DNA from: an uncultured Clostridia bacterium
Lineage (GTDB): Bacteria > Bacillota > Clostridia > TANB77 > CAG-508
Direction: 5' to 3'
Length of the DNA stretch: 64,000 nt
Assembly: GCA_934130935.1 (NCBI GenBank)
Contig: CAKOYQ010000008.1
Coordinates: 9,588 to 73,587, forward strand
Below are positions 10,772-18,800 of the stretch, piece by piece. Both the position numbers and the translations under genes were made by a program. Position 1 is the stretch's first letter, and the number at the start of each line of letters is the position of its first letter. The notes beneath the pieces are model-generated. The model made no database searches. It saw only the letters and a list, made by a program, of their open reading frames with translations, and was not told where the DNA came from.

Positions 10772-11242
10772 ATGGAATTAACAAAAAACATTTTTTTTAA
10801 TACTGATAAGTTAGTAGAAAATAGTAAAGTAAAAATTTCATATACAGGAACATTCTTCCAGGACTCTTCTAAAGAAGTATTTTTTCATTATGGATTTGGA
10901 AATAATTGGAATAATGTCAAAGATGTAAAAATGGAAAAAACAGAACTTGGATTCCAAACAGAAGTAGAACTTGGTTCTGGCGAAACATTTAATTTTTGTT
11001 TTTTTAATGAAAATGGAAATTGGGATAATAATTATGGAAATAATTATAGTTTTCCTATAGAAAAAAAGCCAGTTGAATTGATAGTTCTAAGTGATGAACC
11101 AGTTTCTTTAGGAAGTGCAAGAAAATTAAGAAAATCCTATATCTGGAGTAAAAAAATACGTTTGGCAGTATATAAAATTATCACTTATTTGCCAAAATTA
11201 ATTTCAGGTAATTACAAAAAAAAGGCTTCAAATAATGAATAA
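10772..11242 (+). CDS. small CBM25-like carbohydrate-binding protein
   Basis: 156 aa. The ATG follows AAAGGAG with good spacing; the frame is open upstream but without a ribosome site. Residues 18-95 match the starch-binding CBM25 pattern: VKISYTG, EVFFHYGFGNNWNNV, MEKTELGF, then FNFCFFNENGNWDNNYGNNY with the aromatic and Asn residues that usually contact glucan. The last 50 residues are basic (KLRKSYIWSKKIRL, ending SGNYKKK). There is no signal peptide, so it is probably cytoplasmic and could bind glycogen-like polymer. It is a single-gene unit ended by a strong terminator. Free-standing CBM25 proteins of this size recur in clostridia, but their role is not established. Confidence 0.75.
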   Translation: MELTKNIFFNTDKLVENSKVKISYTGTFFQDSSKEVFFHYGFGNNWNNVKDVKMEKTELGFQTEVELGSGETFNFCFFNENGNWDNNYGNNYSFPIEKKPVELIVLSDEPVSLGSARKLRKSYIWSKKIRLAVYKIITYLPKLISGNYKKKASNNE

Positions 11243-11270
11243 GTTTGAACCTGTTTAATATAGCGCGTTT

Positions 11271-11305
11271 AAAAAGAGTAAATTTTGCAATAATTTACTC
11301 TTTTT
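11271..11305. terminator. bidirectional terminator between CBM25 and SDR genes
   Basis: AAAGAGTAAATT and AATTTACTCTTT form a perfect stem around a 7-nt loop, with T runs on both strands. It serves the converging plus-strand CBM25-like gene and minus-strand SDR gene. Confidence 0.85.
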
Positions 11306-11316
11306 GTTTATTAATA

Positions 11317-12027
11317 TTATATTACCCATCCTCCATTAACTGAAATAATTTGTCCTGTTGTGTATTCATCTTCTATAATCCATTTTACACATCTTGCTAT
11401 ATCTATAGTTTTTCCTATATTCCCTAGCGGAATTTCTTCTTCTATATTTTTTATATCATTAGATGTTAGTTTTTTATTCATATCTGTATCTATAATTCCT
11501 GGTGCAATAGAATTTACTCTAATATTTGATGGCCCCAATTCTTTTGCTAATGATTTTGTCATTCCATCCATTCCAGCTTTAGCAATAGAATATATTGTTT
11601 CACATGATGCGCCTACAATTCCCCACACTGATGAAATATTTATTATACACCCTTTTTTATTATGTATCATATTAGGTAATACCTCTTGTGTTACGCAAAA
11701 TGCGGAATATAAATTTGTATTAATTATTTTGTTCCAATCTCCATCTGTTACATCTGTAAATACTTTACTTTCTGATATTCCTGCATTATTTACTAACACA
11801 TCAATTTTTCCATATTTATTTAATATATTCTCAATCATTTTATGTACCTCTTCCCTTTGAGATACATCTGCTTTATAAATTTCTATATTTAGGTTTTCTT
11901 GCTGTAACTTTTGAGCTTGTTCTTCTGATTTATTATAATTTGCTATTACAGCATTTCCATCTTGTGCTAGCCTTCTTGCTATTTCTTTTCCTATTCCTCT
12001 TGATGCTCCTGTTATTAATATTACCAT
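11317..12027 (-). CDS. SDR oxidoreductase, 3-oxoacyl-ACP reductase (FabG) type
   Basis: 236 aa, usual length for classical SDRs. Rossmann motif TGASRGIGKEIA at residues 6-17, NNAG at about 86-89 (VLVNNAGISES), catalytic Ser (ISSVWG), Tyr and Lys (YSIAKAG, the YxxxK motif), and C-terminal SVNGGWVI. The N-terminal basic residues suit NADP(H). Its closest standard role is reduction of 3-oxoacyl-ACP in fatty-acid synthesis, but the gene stands alone and not in a fab operon, so another keto or hydroxy substrate is possible. A GGAGGAA ribosome site precedes the ATG. The tRNA cluster lies upstream. Confidence 0.88.
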   Translation of the reverse strand: MVILITGASRGIGKEIARRLAQDGNAVIANYNKSEEQAQKLQQENLNIEIYKADVSQREEVHKMIENILNKYGKIDVLVNNAGISESKVFTDVTDGDWNKIINTNLYSAFCVTQEVLPNMIHNKKGCIINISSVWGIVGASCETIYSIAKAGMDGMTKSLAKELGPSNIRVNSIAPGIIDTDMNKKLTSNDIKNIEEEIPLGNIGKTIDIARCVKWIIEDEYTTGQIISVNGGWVI

Positions 12028-12094
12028 TTATTCCTCCTAAACTAAATTAAAAAAGCCAATAATTAAGAGTTATCTCAAAACTATTGACCTTTAT

Positions 12095-12171
12095 TGGAGC
12101 CACTTCCCAGATTCGAACTGGGGACCCCCGCATTACAAGTGCGGTGCTCTGGCCAGCTGAGCTAAAGTGGC
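12095..12171 (-). tRNA. tRNA-Thr (TGT)
   Basis: Minus strand. Acceptor GCCACTT pairs with AAGTGGC, followed by T and an encoded CCA. The anticodon loop CTTGTAA between CCGCA and TGCGG gives TGT. T arm contains TTCGAAT. Third gene in a Lys-Glu-Thr cluster read on the minus strand. Confidence 0.95.
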
Positions 12172-12173
12172 AA

Positions 12174-12248
12174 TGGTGACCCCGACGGGAATCGAACCCA
12201 TGACTCCGCCGTGAAAGGGCGGTGTCTTAACCGCTTGACCACGGGGCC
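12174..12248 (-). tRNA. tRNA-Glu (TTC)
   Basis: Minus strand. Acceptor GGCCCCG pairs with CGGGGTC (one G-U), followed by A and encoded CCA. The anticodon loop CTTTCAC between CCGCC and GGCGG gives TTC. Two bp from tRNA-Thr, so they are probably cotranscribed. Confidence 0.95.
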
Positions 12249-12285
12249 ATATATAGAATTCTAATTTTAATAAATTAGAATTCTT

Positions 12286-12361
12286 TGGTGAGCTATCCGC
12301 GACTCGAACGCGGGACAACTTGATTAAAAGTCAAGTGCTCTACCACCTGAGCTAATAGCCC
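12286..12361 (-). tRNA. tRNA-Lys (TTT)
   Basis: Minus strand. Acceptor GGGCTAT pairs with ATAGCTC (one G-U), then A and encoded CCA. The anticodon loop CTTTTAA between CTTGA and TCAAG gives TTT. First of the three-tRNA cluster; a small A+T hairpin (AGAATTCTAATTT and its complement) separates it from tRNA-Glu. Confidence 0.95.
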
Positions 12362-12463
12362 ATATGCAATGTATTGCACAACGCCTATTTATATTACACT
12401 ATTTTTCCTCTGTTGTCAATACATTTTTCAAATTTTTTTTATTTTTTTACATAAAATTGTTTT

Positions 12464-12649
12464 TTATGCATTTAATTTTTCAATAACTTCTTCTACATCT
12501 ATCCCATGAACTTCACATGCTTCTTGTAATGTTTCCATTTGAGAAGCTGGACAACCTATGCAATGCATACCACATTCTATTAGGATTTCTGCTTTTTCTG
12601 GAGCAACTTGTAATATTTCTCCAATTTTAGTGTCTTTTTTAAATTTCAT
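12464..12649 (-). CDS. DUF1858 domain protein (hybrid-cluster-associated redox disulfide type)
   Basis: 61 aa, the whole protein being one DUF1858 domain: DTKIGEILQVAPEKAEIL, then CGMHCIGCPAS, then a helical tail. The cysteines around HCIGC form the CxxC-like redox pair typical of the small prismane-associated family. The ribosome site is weak (GAATG region upstream). Single gene upstream of the tRNA cluster. Function in the family is unproven; a redox or sensor role is inferred from the Cys motif. Confidence 0.85.
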   Translation of the reverse strand: MKFKKDTKIGEILQVAPEKAEILIECGMHCIGCPASQMETLQEACEVHGIDVEEVIEKLNA

Positions 12650-12847
12650 TTTACATTCATTCCTTATATATATTTTTAGGTCTTTTAACAGGCAAACCTA
12701 TAAACCTTACTTTTATAGCAAATAGCATCCCATAAAATTATAAAAATATTATGCATAAATATTTTATCACAAATTTTAAAAAAAGTATAGACAAATTTAA
12801 AAAATTGTTGTATTATGTTTATCGAAAGAGCGGTGGTCATATAAAAT

Positions 12848-12997
12848 ATGGCATTAAATACATTATTTAATATTTTTTTTATTATTTATATTATTAGTTT
12901 TTTTATTACTTTATATTCAATCTATACTTTTTTTGATATAAAATTATTTCATAATTTACAAGGTTCAAAGTTAAAAATCAAACAAAAAACTGAATAA
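12848..12997 (+). CDS. 49-aa single-membrane-segment protein at the head of T4SS-1
   Basis: ATG at 12848, TAA at 12995-12997. The residues are MALNTLFNIFF, a strongly hydrophobic stretch to about residue 30, then a basic tail ending KIKQKTE. The ribosome site (GGTGG) is weak. The stop lies 5 bp before the coupling-protein frame, so translation could be coupled. Small one-helix proteins often sit at the start of Gram-positive T4SS operons, but I cannot assign a family, and it could be a chance ORF. Confidence 0.4.
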   Translation: MALNTLFNIFFIIYIISFFITLYSIYTFFDIKLFHNLQGSKLKIKQKTE

Positions 12998-13002
12998 CAG
13001 GA

Positions 13003-14709
13003 GTGATAATTATTAAGCGTTTTATTTTTACACTTATTTTTTTGGTATTAACATCTTTTATTTCTTATCATTTTTTTCAACCTTTATACCAAGCAACAGA
13101 AGTTATTATTTCCTTTGGCTTAAATCCCTCAGACATTTGTTACGATAATCCTTTAATTTGGAAATTTATAAAAATTAGTTTTATTTTTTTCAATATATTT
13201 TCAAATTTTATTATAATTAATTCAATAATTTTAAGATTTCATATTTTTGAAAAAAATATTACACATGTAAAACCAGCTACGGGAATTAATAATACAACTC
13301 AACTATCAAAAACAGATTTACAATTATTAATAGGTTACAATGTTTCTAATAACTCAAAAATATATTTACCAGAATCAGGATTATATCAAAACTTTTTAAT
13401 AACTGGCACTATAGGTACTGGTAAAACAAGTTCTGCAATGTACCCTTTTACAGAACAATTAATCAAGTATAATTACTTACACCCCACTAAAAAATTAGGT
13501 ATTTTAATATTAGATGTAAAAGGAAATTATTTCAAACAAGTAAAACAATTTGCCACAAAATATCATTTAGAAAAAGATATAATAGAAATTGGTTTACACT
13601 CTAAAATACGATACAATCCTCTGCATAAACCAAACCTTAATCCAATAGTTTTAGCTAATAGACTTAAAACTATTTTATTATTATTTTCAGAAAATAACTC
13701 TGAATCTTTTTGGCTTGATAAAGCAGAACAAATTTTAACCGAATGTATTAAACTCTGTAGATTATATAATAATGGCTATGTCACTTTTATAGAATTACAT
13801 AAATTAATTACTGAACCTGATTATTATAAATCAAAAATTGAAATATTAAAAAATTTATTTTATCAATCAAAGTTTTCTCATAAAGACATTTATGAACTTA
13901 ATACCGCTCTTGAGTTTTTTGAAAAAGAATTTAACTCTTTAGATCAACGTACTTTAGCTATTCTAAAATCAGAAATTTCTAGAATTACCAATATATTTAT
14001 TTCAGATTACAATGTTTCAAAAACTTTTTGTCCAGAAAAAAAAGATTTAAATTTCAAAAGTTTTAGTTCAATGATTCAAAAAGGAAAAATTGTAATTTTA
14101 AATATGAATATTGCAGAATATAAAAATCTTTCAAAAATTATTGCTGCATATTTAAAATTAGATTTCCAGTCAGAAATAATGTATAATTTATCACATGCAA
14201 AAACTCGACCTTCTGTTTTTATATGTGACGAGTATTCAGAATATGTTACAAAAACAGATGCAGATTTTTTCTCTCTCAGTCGTGAAGCCAAATGCATAAA
14301 TATTGTTTCAACTCAAAGTTATTCTTCCCTAAAAAATACACTAAAAGACGAAACTTCTGTAAAAGTTATTATTCAAAACTTAATCAATAAAATTTGGTTT
14401 AGAACTGATGATATCTTCACAATCGAAGAGGTTCAAAAGCAGTTAGGAAAAGAAGAAAAATTTTATACATCAAAAAGTATTTCAGAAAATGCTAAAGAAA
14501 CAAAGTTTAATTATATAACAAATTCTTTAAATTCGCAGAATTCAAGTATCACAGAAAGTTTAAATACCTACACTCAAAAGGATTTCATTTATGATACAAA
14601 TTTTTTCACTCAAAATTTGGAAACTTTTTCATCTCTTGCCTTTTTATCAGATGGCTCACATATATTAAAACCATCAAAATTGAAAATGTTTCCATATTTT
14701 GAAAATTAG
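13003..14709 (+). CDS. VirD4/TraG-type type IV coupling ATPase (T4SS-1)
   Basis: About 568 aa. Two N-terminal membrane segments (about 5-28 and 52-78), then a RecA-like ATPase: Walker A ITGTIGTGKTSSAMYP near residue 143, ILDVKGNYFKQ, a helical all-alpha-domain region around FWLDKAEQILTECIKL, Walker B VFICDEYSEYVT near 405 and the sensor-like NIVSTQSYSSL. This is the VirD4/TraG layout: a membrane ATPase that recruits DNA-protein or protein substrates to the T4SS channel. Start is uncertain: the GTG at 13003 lies inside the AGGAGTG ribosome site, and the codon at normal spacing is ATT at 13012. Followed by VirB2-, VirB6- and VirB3-like genes. No relaxase accompanies it. Confidence 0.88.
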   Translation: MIIIKRFIFTLIFLVLTSFISYHFFQPLYQATEVIISFGLNPSDICYDNPLIWKFIKISFIFFNIFSNFIIINSIILRFHIFEKNITHVKPATGINNTTQLSKTDLQLLIGYNVSNNSKIYLPESGLYQNFLITGTIGTGKTSSAMYPFTEQLIKYNYLHPTKKLGILILDVKGNYFKQVKQFATKYHLEKDIIEIGLHSKIRYNPLHKPNLNPIVLANRLKTILLLFSENNSESFWLDKAEQILTECIKLCRLYNNGYVTFIELHKLITEPDYYKSKIEILKNLFYQSKFSHKDIYELNTALEFFEKEFNSLDQRTLAILKSEISRITNIFISDYNVSKTFCPEKKDLNFKSFSSMIQKGKIVILNMNIAEYKNLSKIIAAYLKLDFQSEIMYNLSHAKTRPSVFICDEYSEYVTKTDADFFSLSREAKCINIVSTQSYSSLKNTLKDETSVKVIIQNLINKIWFRTDDIFTIEEVQKQLGKEEKFYTSKSISENAKETKFNYITNSLNSQNSSITESLNTYTQKDFIYDTNFFTQNLETFSSLAFLSDGSHILKPSKLKMFPYFEN

Positions 14710-14757
14710 TTTTATAATTTTTGCTTAAAAAATTAAATATTTCAATAAGGAGTCACT

Positions 14758-15075
14758 ATGAAAAAATTATTATTTATTATTACACTTTTTATTTATATTA
14801 TATTAATTTTATCCCCTATTGTCCTAGGAGCAACACCTAAATTAGTAAATAAATTAAATGATGCTTTTAAAGATATTGAAGGGTGGATTATAAAAATATC
14901 AACACCTGCAGCTGCTGTGGCTGTTTGTACAGGTGCACTTATGAGAAAATTCAGCTTTGGCGATGAAGAAAAAATCAGAACTGGAAAGAAATTAATTACA
15001 GGTTCATTATTTTCTTATGCTTTTATATTAGCTATAGATTTAATATTATCTGCAATTCAATCTTTAATTGGATAG
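14758..15075 (+). CDS. VirB2/TrbC-like pilin, T4SS-1
   Basis: 105 aa. N-terminal signal segment (KKLLFIITLFIYIILIL, cut near LGATP), then a short polar stretch and two membrane helices (about 45-65 and 82-103) separated by a charged loop RKFSFGDEEKIRTGKK. This is the VirB2/TrbC size and topology. GGAG ribosome site at good spacing. It lies 48 bp after the coupling protein and 8 bp before the VirB6-like gene. In known systems such proteins polymerise into a pilus or line the channel; in monoderms the role is inferred. Confidence 0.72.
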   Translation: MKKLLFIITLFIYIILILSPIVLGATPKLVNKLNDAFKDIEGWIIKISTPAAAVAVCTGALMRKFSFGDEEKIRTGKKLITGSLFSYAFILAIDLILSAIQSLIG

Positions 15076-15083
15076 GTGATTAA

Positions 15084-15962
15084 ATGGAGAGTAATTCAAA
15101 TATAACTTCAAATATTATTGAAGCAGTTAACACTATCTTAGGAAATTTATTTTCTTCAATAGATAGCAATGTTTATAATGTTCTTGATGACATTACTTTT
15201 ATAAGTTCAGATATAATTAATGATTCTTATTTTGAAAAAATATTAGGAACTTCAGCATCCAATGGAATTTTATTAATATCAAATTCTCTACTTTTTGGTT
15301 TTTTATTATATTATTCTATAAAATACCTATTTGCACATTTTACATTTCAACAAATAGAAAAGCCTTCGCAATTTATTTTTAAATCTATTATTTTTGGTAT
15401 TTGTATTAATTTTTCATATTTTTTTGTCGGAGAAGCCTTAAATTTTTTATCTAATATATCTCTTGCAATTAGAGGGATTGGAGAAGATTTATTTCATAAA
15501 AACATTTGCTTTTCTGAACTGATTTTAGAAATAAACAATGATATTTCTATAACCTCCTCTTCTTTAGATATTTTTTCATTAGATGGAATTATTAAAGCTT
15601 CACTTACAATGTCTTTATTAAATCTAGTTTTTACATATTCTTTTAGATATGTAATGATTAAAATTTTTATTTTACTTACACCTTTTGCAATTTTGTCATT
15701 AATATTAGAACATACTTCATGGTTTTTTAAAGCTTGGGTTCGCAACTTATTTTCTTTATTATTTATACAGATTATTGTCTCTATTGTTTTATTAATATTA
15801 TTTTCTATGGATTATTCTTCTAATAATTTAATGACTAAATTCATTTATATTGGAGCAATTTATGCTCTAATAAAATCAAATTCTTTTGTTCGTGATTTCA
15901 TCGGTGGAGTTTCCACAACTTTTACTCAAAATGTGGAAAACTTATTTAAAAAATCACATTAA
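15084..15962 (+). CDS. VirB6/TrbL-like polytopic membrane protein, T4SS-1
   Basis: 292 aa with an N-terminal extracellular-type segment of about 65 residues and five or six membrane helices (about 68-92, 107-130, 170-190, 198-215, 225-250, 258-275). The WFKAWVRNLFSLLFIQ segment resembles the conserved W-rich turn of VirB6/TrbL-like channel proteins. The ATG follows AGGTG 8 bp after the pilin-like gene. It would form the inner-membrane channel of T4SS-1. A 181-bp inverted-repeat element follows the stop. Confidence 0.72.
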   Translation: MESNSNITSNIIEAVNTILGNLFSSIDSNVYNVLDDITFISSDIINDSYFEKILGTSASNGILLISNSLLFGFLLYYSIKYLFAHFTFQQIEKPSQFIFKSIIFGICINFSYFFVGEALNFLSNISLAIRGIGEDLFHKNICFSELILEINNDISITSSSLDIFSLDGIIKASLTMSLLNLVFTYSFRYVMIKIFILLTPFAILSLILEHTSWFFKAWVRNLFSLLFIQIIVSIVLLILFSMDYSSNNLMTKFIYIGAIYALIKSNSFVRDFIGGVSTTFTQNVENLFKKSH

Positions 15963-15978
15963 TATAGTTTAATATTTT

Positions 15979-16159
15979 CCAAGACTAAAATATAATCCTT
16001 CCATTACATTCCTCGATTCATTTCGAGATTTAAGAAATTCTAATTTATTTTATGGCACCCTTCCACTCTCGTGAACTCTTTCCATAAAATTCATAAGAAT
16101 TTCTAAAATCTCTCCAATCATATTCGTCATTCCATTTCAGGATTATATTTTAGTCTTGG
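15979..16159. repeat. 181-bp foldback element with 20-bp perfect inverted ends
   Basis: The 20 bp at 15979-15998 (CCAAGACTAAAATATAATCC) are the exact reverse complement of 16140-16159. Inside, AGAAATTCT...TTTTATGG pairs imperfectly with CCATAAAATTCATAAGAATTTCT, and CTCGATTCATTTCGAG makes a local hairpin. The pairing continues with a gap into the flanks (TTTAATAT). It sits between the VirB6- and VirB3-like genes of T4SS-1. It may be a MITE or a large RNA hairpin that processes or attenuates the operon mRNA; no clear target-site duplication is visible. Confidence 0.7.
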
Positions 16160-16191
16160 AATTATATTAAATCTATAGGAAAGGAGCTTTT

Positions 16192-16476
16192 ATGAAATTT
16201 ATAATTCCTCAAAATTATAATTTTAAAAATAAAATATTTGGTATTTTAGATTATTCAACAGCTTTTTTAAATTTATTTTGGTATACACTTAACTTTATTA
16301 TACTTAACTTATTTTTTAACAACTGGAACATAAAAATATTTTTTCTTATTTCTCTATGTCTTCCATTAACTTTATTTAGCTTAGTTGGATTTAATGGAGA
16401 ATCTGTTGTTTATGTCCTTAAATATGTTATCAAATATCTACTTAGGCCAAAACTATATTTATTTAAAAAATTTTAA
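16192..16476 (+). CDS. short PrgI/VirB3-like membrane protein, T4SS-1
   Basis: 94 aa. Starts MKFIIPQNYNFKNKIFGILD, resembling the IP-x-N opening of PrgI-family proteins, followed by two closely spaced membrane helices (about 25-43 and 48-66) and a basic tail ending in LLRPKLYLFKKF. VirB3/PrgI proteins are small two-helix partners of VirB4 in the inner-membrane complex. AAAGGAG ribosome site 7 bp before the ATG. It is the last gene before a 134-bp leader of the DnaD-like gene. Shorter than the T4SS-2 copy (115 aa); similarity between them is topological rather than clear in sequence. Confidence 0.6.
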   Translation: MKFIIPQNYNFKNKIFGILDYSTAFLNLFWYTLNFIILNLFFNNWNIKIFFLISLCLPLTLFSLVGFNGESVVYVLKYVIKYLLRPKLYLFKKF

Positions 16477-16549
16477 TTTTATCTCCTATTTTTTTATTTT
16501 AGACTTGATTTTATTTTGTAAAATGATATAATTCTATTTAGCTTATAGG

Positions 16550-16602
16550 AGAAAATAGTTTAGCTTTATTTCTAAACTATATTCGTTCCTTTGGGGGGAG
16601 GA
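16550..16602 (+). promoter_or_regulatory. structured leader of the DnaD-like gene
   Basis: ATAGTTTAG and CTAAACTAT form a stem around 16555-16582, and TTCCT/AGGAA can pair around the G-run, so that the ribosome site GGGGGGAGGAA just before ATG 16611 lies in a second small hairpin. This could tune translation initiation; it is seen only as base pairing. Confidence 0.4.
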
Positions 16603-16610
16603 ATGATTAA

Positions 16611-17666
16611 ATGAAATTAGAACAACCAGAAATTCCACTGTTATTTTCTGAGACAGTTGTTTCAGATATATTTTTTGCTGAATATTTATCTCAGATGCCA
16701 TCAAATAGTGTTAAAGTTTATTTATATATGATGTTTCTATCAAAATATAAAAAAGATATAAAATTAAATGATTTATCCAAAAAACTAGCACTTCCGCTAA
16801 AAGATATAAATGATGCTATTTTATATTTGGATACTAATGGATTAATTATAAAAAAAGAGGCTGGTTATATTGTTGTAAATCTACAAGAATTAACTCTTCA
16901 TAAATTATATACACCAAATTTAACCGCATCTCCTGAAAAAGTTGCTAATATTGCCAAAAACAAAGCTCGTGCTAAAGTTATAACTCATATAAATAATGCA
17001 TATTTTCAGGGAATTATGGGACCATCATGGTACAATGATATTGATTTATGGTTCACAAAATATAATTTTGATGATCAAGTTATGATTGCACTTTTTGATT
17101 ATTGTTATAACCGTTCTGCACTTCATAAAAAGTATGTACAAACAGTTGCAGAAGCCTGGGGAAATAATAATATTCAAACATGGAATGACTTAGATTTATA
17201 CTATCAAAAACAGGAAAAATTGGTGAAAATAAAAAGGACAATTACTAAGAAACTTGGAAAAACTTCTCTTACTCAATATGAAGAAGCATATATTGAAAAA
17301 TGGGTTATTGATTTTGGTTATGATTTAAATATTATTGAAATCGCTCTTAAAAGAACCACTTTTAAATCAAATCCTACATTTGAATATTTCAATAATATAA
17401 TTACAGACTGGCATGATAGGAATTTAAAAACATCAAATGAAATTCTTGCATTTATAGAACAACGTAATAAACAAAAGAAAGATACTAAAAAACTAGAAAA
17501 ACAAGTTGCAAAAGCGTCTTTTGATCAAAGACAATATGATAATCTGGCATTTTTATACGCAAATGCAGGAATATCTCCTGTAGAATTTCCAAATAATTCA
17601 AATGCGAATGAACCTCAAGCATCTGCATCAGTTTTTTCTAATATTAAAGGAGATTTAAATGGATAA
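16611..17666 (+). CDS. DnaD-like replication initiation protein
   Basis: 351 aa. N-terminal winged-helix-like part (SVKVYLYMMFLSKYKKDIKLNDLSKKLALP, then GLIIKKEAGYIVV) and two helical DnaD/DnaB_2-type modules (about 105-200, with YNDIDLWF and ALFDYCYNRSALHKKYVQTVAEAW, and about 212-290, with TQYEEAYIEKW and EYFNNIITDW). The second carries the YxxxIxxxW-like motif near FEYFNNIITDWHDRN. DnaD proteins remodel origin DNA and help load the replicative helicase. The next gene, a DnaI-type loader, overlaps it by 8 bp, so they are coupled and probably work together. Confidence 0.85.
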   Translation: MKLEQPEIPLLFSETVVSDIFFAEYLSQMPSNSVKVYLYMMFLSKYKKDIKLNDLSKKLALPLKDINDAILYLDTNGLIIKKEAGYIVVNLQELTLHKLYTPNLTASPEKVANIAKNKARAKVITHINNAYFQGIMGPSWYNDIDLWFTKYNFDDQVMIALFDYCYNRSALHKKYVQTVAEAWGNNNIQTWNDLDLYYQKQEKLVKIKRTITKKLGKTSLTQYEEAYIEKWVIDFGYDLNIIEIALKRTTFKSNPTFEYFNNIITDWHDRNLKTSNEILAFIEQRNKQKKDTKKLEKQVAKASFDQRQYDNLAFLYANAGISPVEFPNNSNANEPQASASVFSNIKGDLNG

Positions 17667-18678
17667 TGAAATTTTATCTAAATTAATAGCAGAATATGAC
17701 CAAAAAAAACGTAGAGCAGAACTTGATTTACAAGAGCGTAAAGAAGAACTTTATAAAAAAATTCCTCGTCTGCAAGAAATTGAAATTGAATTAAATAATT
17801 TTGCTATTAATACTGCAAAAAACATTTTAAAAGGGTCTTCTTCCCTTTCTTTAGAGGCTTTAAATTCCAAAGTTGCAGATTTAAAAATTGAAAAAAATAG
17901 AATATTAAAAGAACATAATATACCAAGTACTTATTTAGAACCTTTCTACGAGTGCAACATTTGCAAAGATACTGGATATATTCAAACTGGTACTTCAGCA
18001 TCTAGTTTATGTTCTTGTTTAAAACAGAAACTATTAGATATATCTTATAATAAATCAAATATTTCTAACCTTAGTAAAGAAAATTTTGCAACTTTTAATG
18101 AAAATATTTTTTCAGATAAAATAGAAACTGAAAAATTTGGAATTAATATTTCACCACGTCAAAATATTATAACAATAAAATCAAAATGCATAGATTTTGT
18201 TAAAAACTTTGATAATCCTGATACTCATAATTTATTATTTACAGGAAATACTGGACTTGGAAAAACTTTTATGAGTAATTGTATAGCAAATGAATTAATA
18301 AAGAATGGAAAAAGCGTACTTTATCAAACAGCCCCTGTTTTATTAGAAACTGTTATTGACAAAAAATTTAATAAGTATAAAAATTCTGTTCAAGATGATT
18401 TTTATAAAAATGTTTTAGAGTCAGATTTATTAATTATTGATGACCTAGGGACAGAATGTTTAAATAGCATGAAATTAAGTGAATTATTTACAATTTTAAA
18501 TACTCGTTTGTTAAATTTTAATAATAAAGTAACAAAAACTATAATTTCTACTAATTTAAATATTAATAATATTTTTAAAAATTATGAAGAAAGAATTGGT
18601 TCTCGTATTGCTGGATTTTATGACATTTATTATTTTTTTGGTGATGATTTAAGACTTAAGCCAAAACATTTTAATTAG
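17659..18678 (+). CDS. DnaI/DnaC-type helicase loader ATPase
   Basis: 339 aa. Coiled N-terminus (residues 1-100), then a zinc-binding motif CNICKDTGYIQTG...CSC at about 105-125 as in DnaI, then an AAA+ domain: Walker A FTGNTGLGKTFMSN (about 196), Walker B LLIIDDLGTE (about 256), sensor 1 KTIISTNLN and an arginine-finger region (ERIGSRIAGFYD). DnaI loads the DnaB helicase at origins. The start overlaps the DnaD-like stop by 8 bp. The pair is chromosomal in many clostridia, though phage copies exist; here it lies head-on to gyrA. Confidence 0.88.
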   Translation: MDNEILSKLIAEYDQKKRRAELDLQERKEELYKKIPRLQEIEIELNNFAINTAKNILKGSSSLSLEALNSKVADLKIEKNRILKEHNIPSTYLEPFYECNICKDTGYIQTGTSASSLCSCLKQKLLDISYNKSNISNLSKENFATFNENIFSDKIETEKFGINISPRQNIITIKSKCIDFVKNFDNPDTHNLLFTGNTGLGKTFMSNCIANELIKNGKSVLYQTAPVLLETVIDKKFNKYKNSVQDDFYKNVLESDLLIIDDLGTECLNSMKLSELFTILNTRLLNFNNKVTKTIISTNLNINNIFKNYEERIGSRIAGFYDIYYFFGDDLRLKPKHFN

Positions 18679-18762
18679 ACAAAAGGCATAATATATAGTT
18701 CTTATATAGTGTATTTATTTGCACTTACTATATTATCTTGCTTTTTATATAAAATTTTCTAC

Positions 18763-18800
18763 AAAAAAGGATTCCCTAACTCGGAACCCTTTTTATTTTT
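18763..18800. terminator. terminator between the DnaI-type gene and gyrA
   Basis: AAAAAGGaTTCC pairs with GGAAcCCTTTTT across a 7-nt loop, with T-rich tails on both strands. It can end the two converging transcripts. Confidence 0.8.

Noticed and set aside
12133..12318. 61-codon minus-strand ORF
   Set aside because: It lies wholly over the tRNA-Lys, tRNA-Glu and tRNA-Thr genes.
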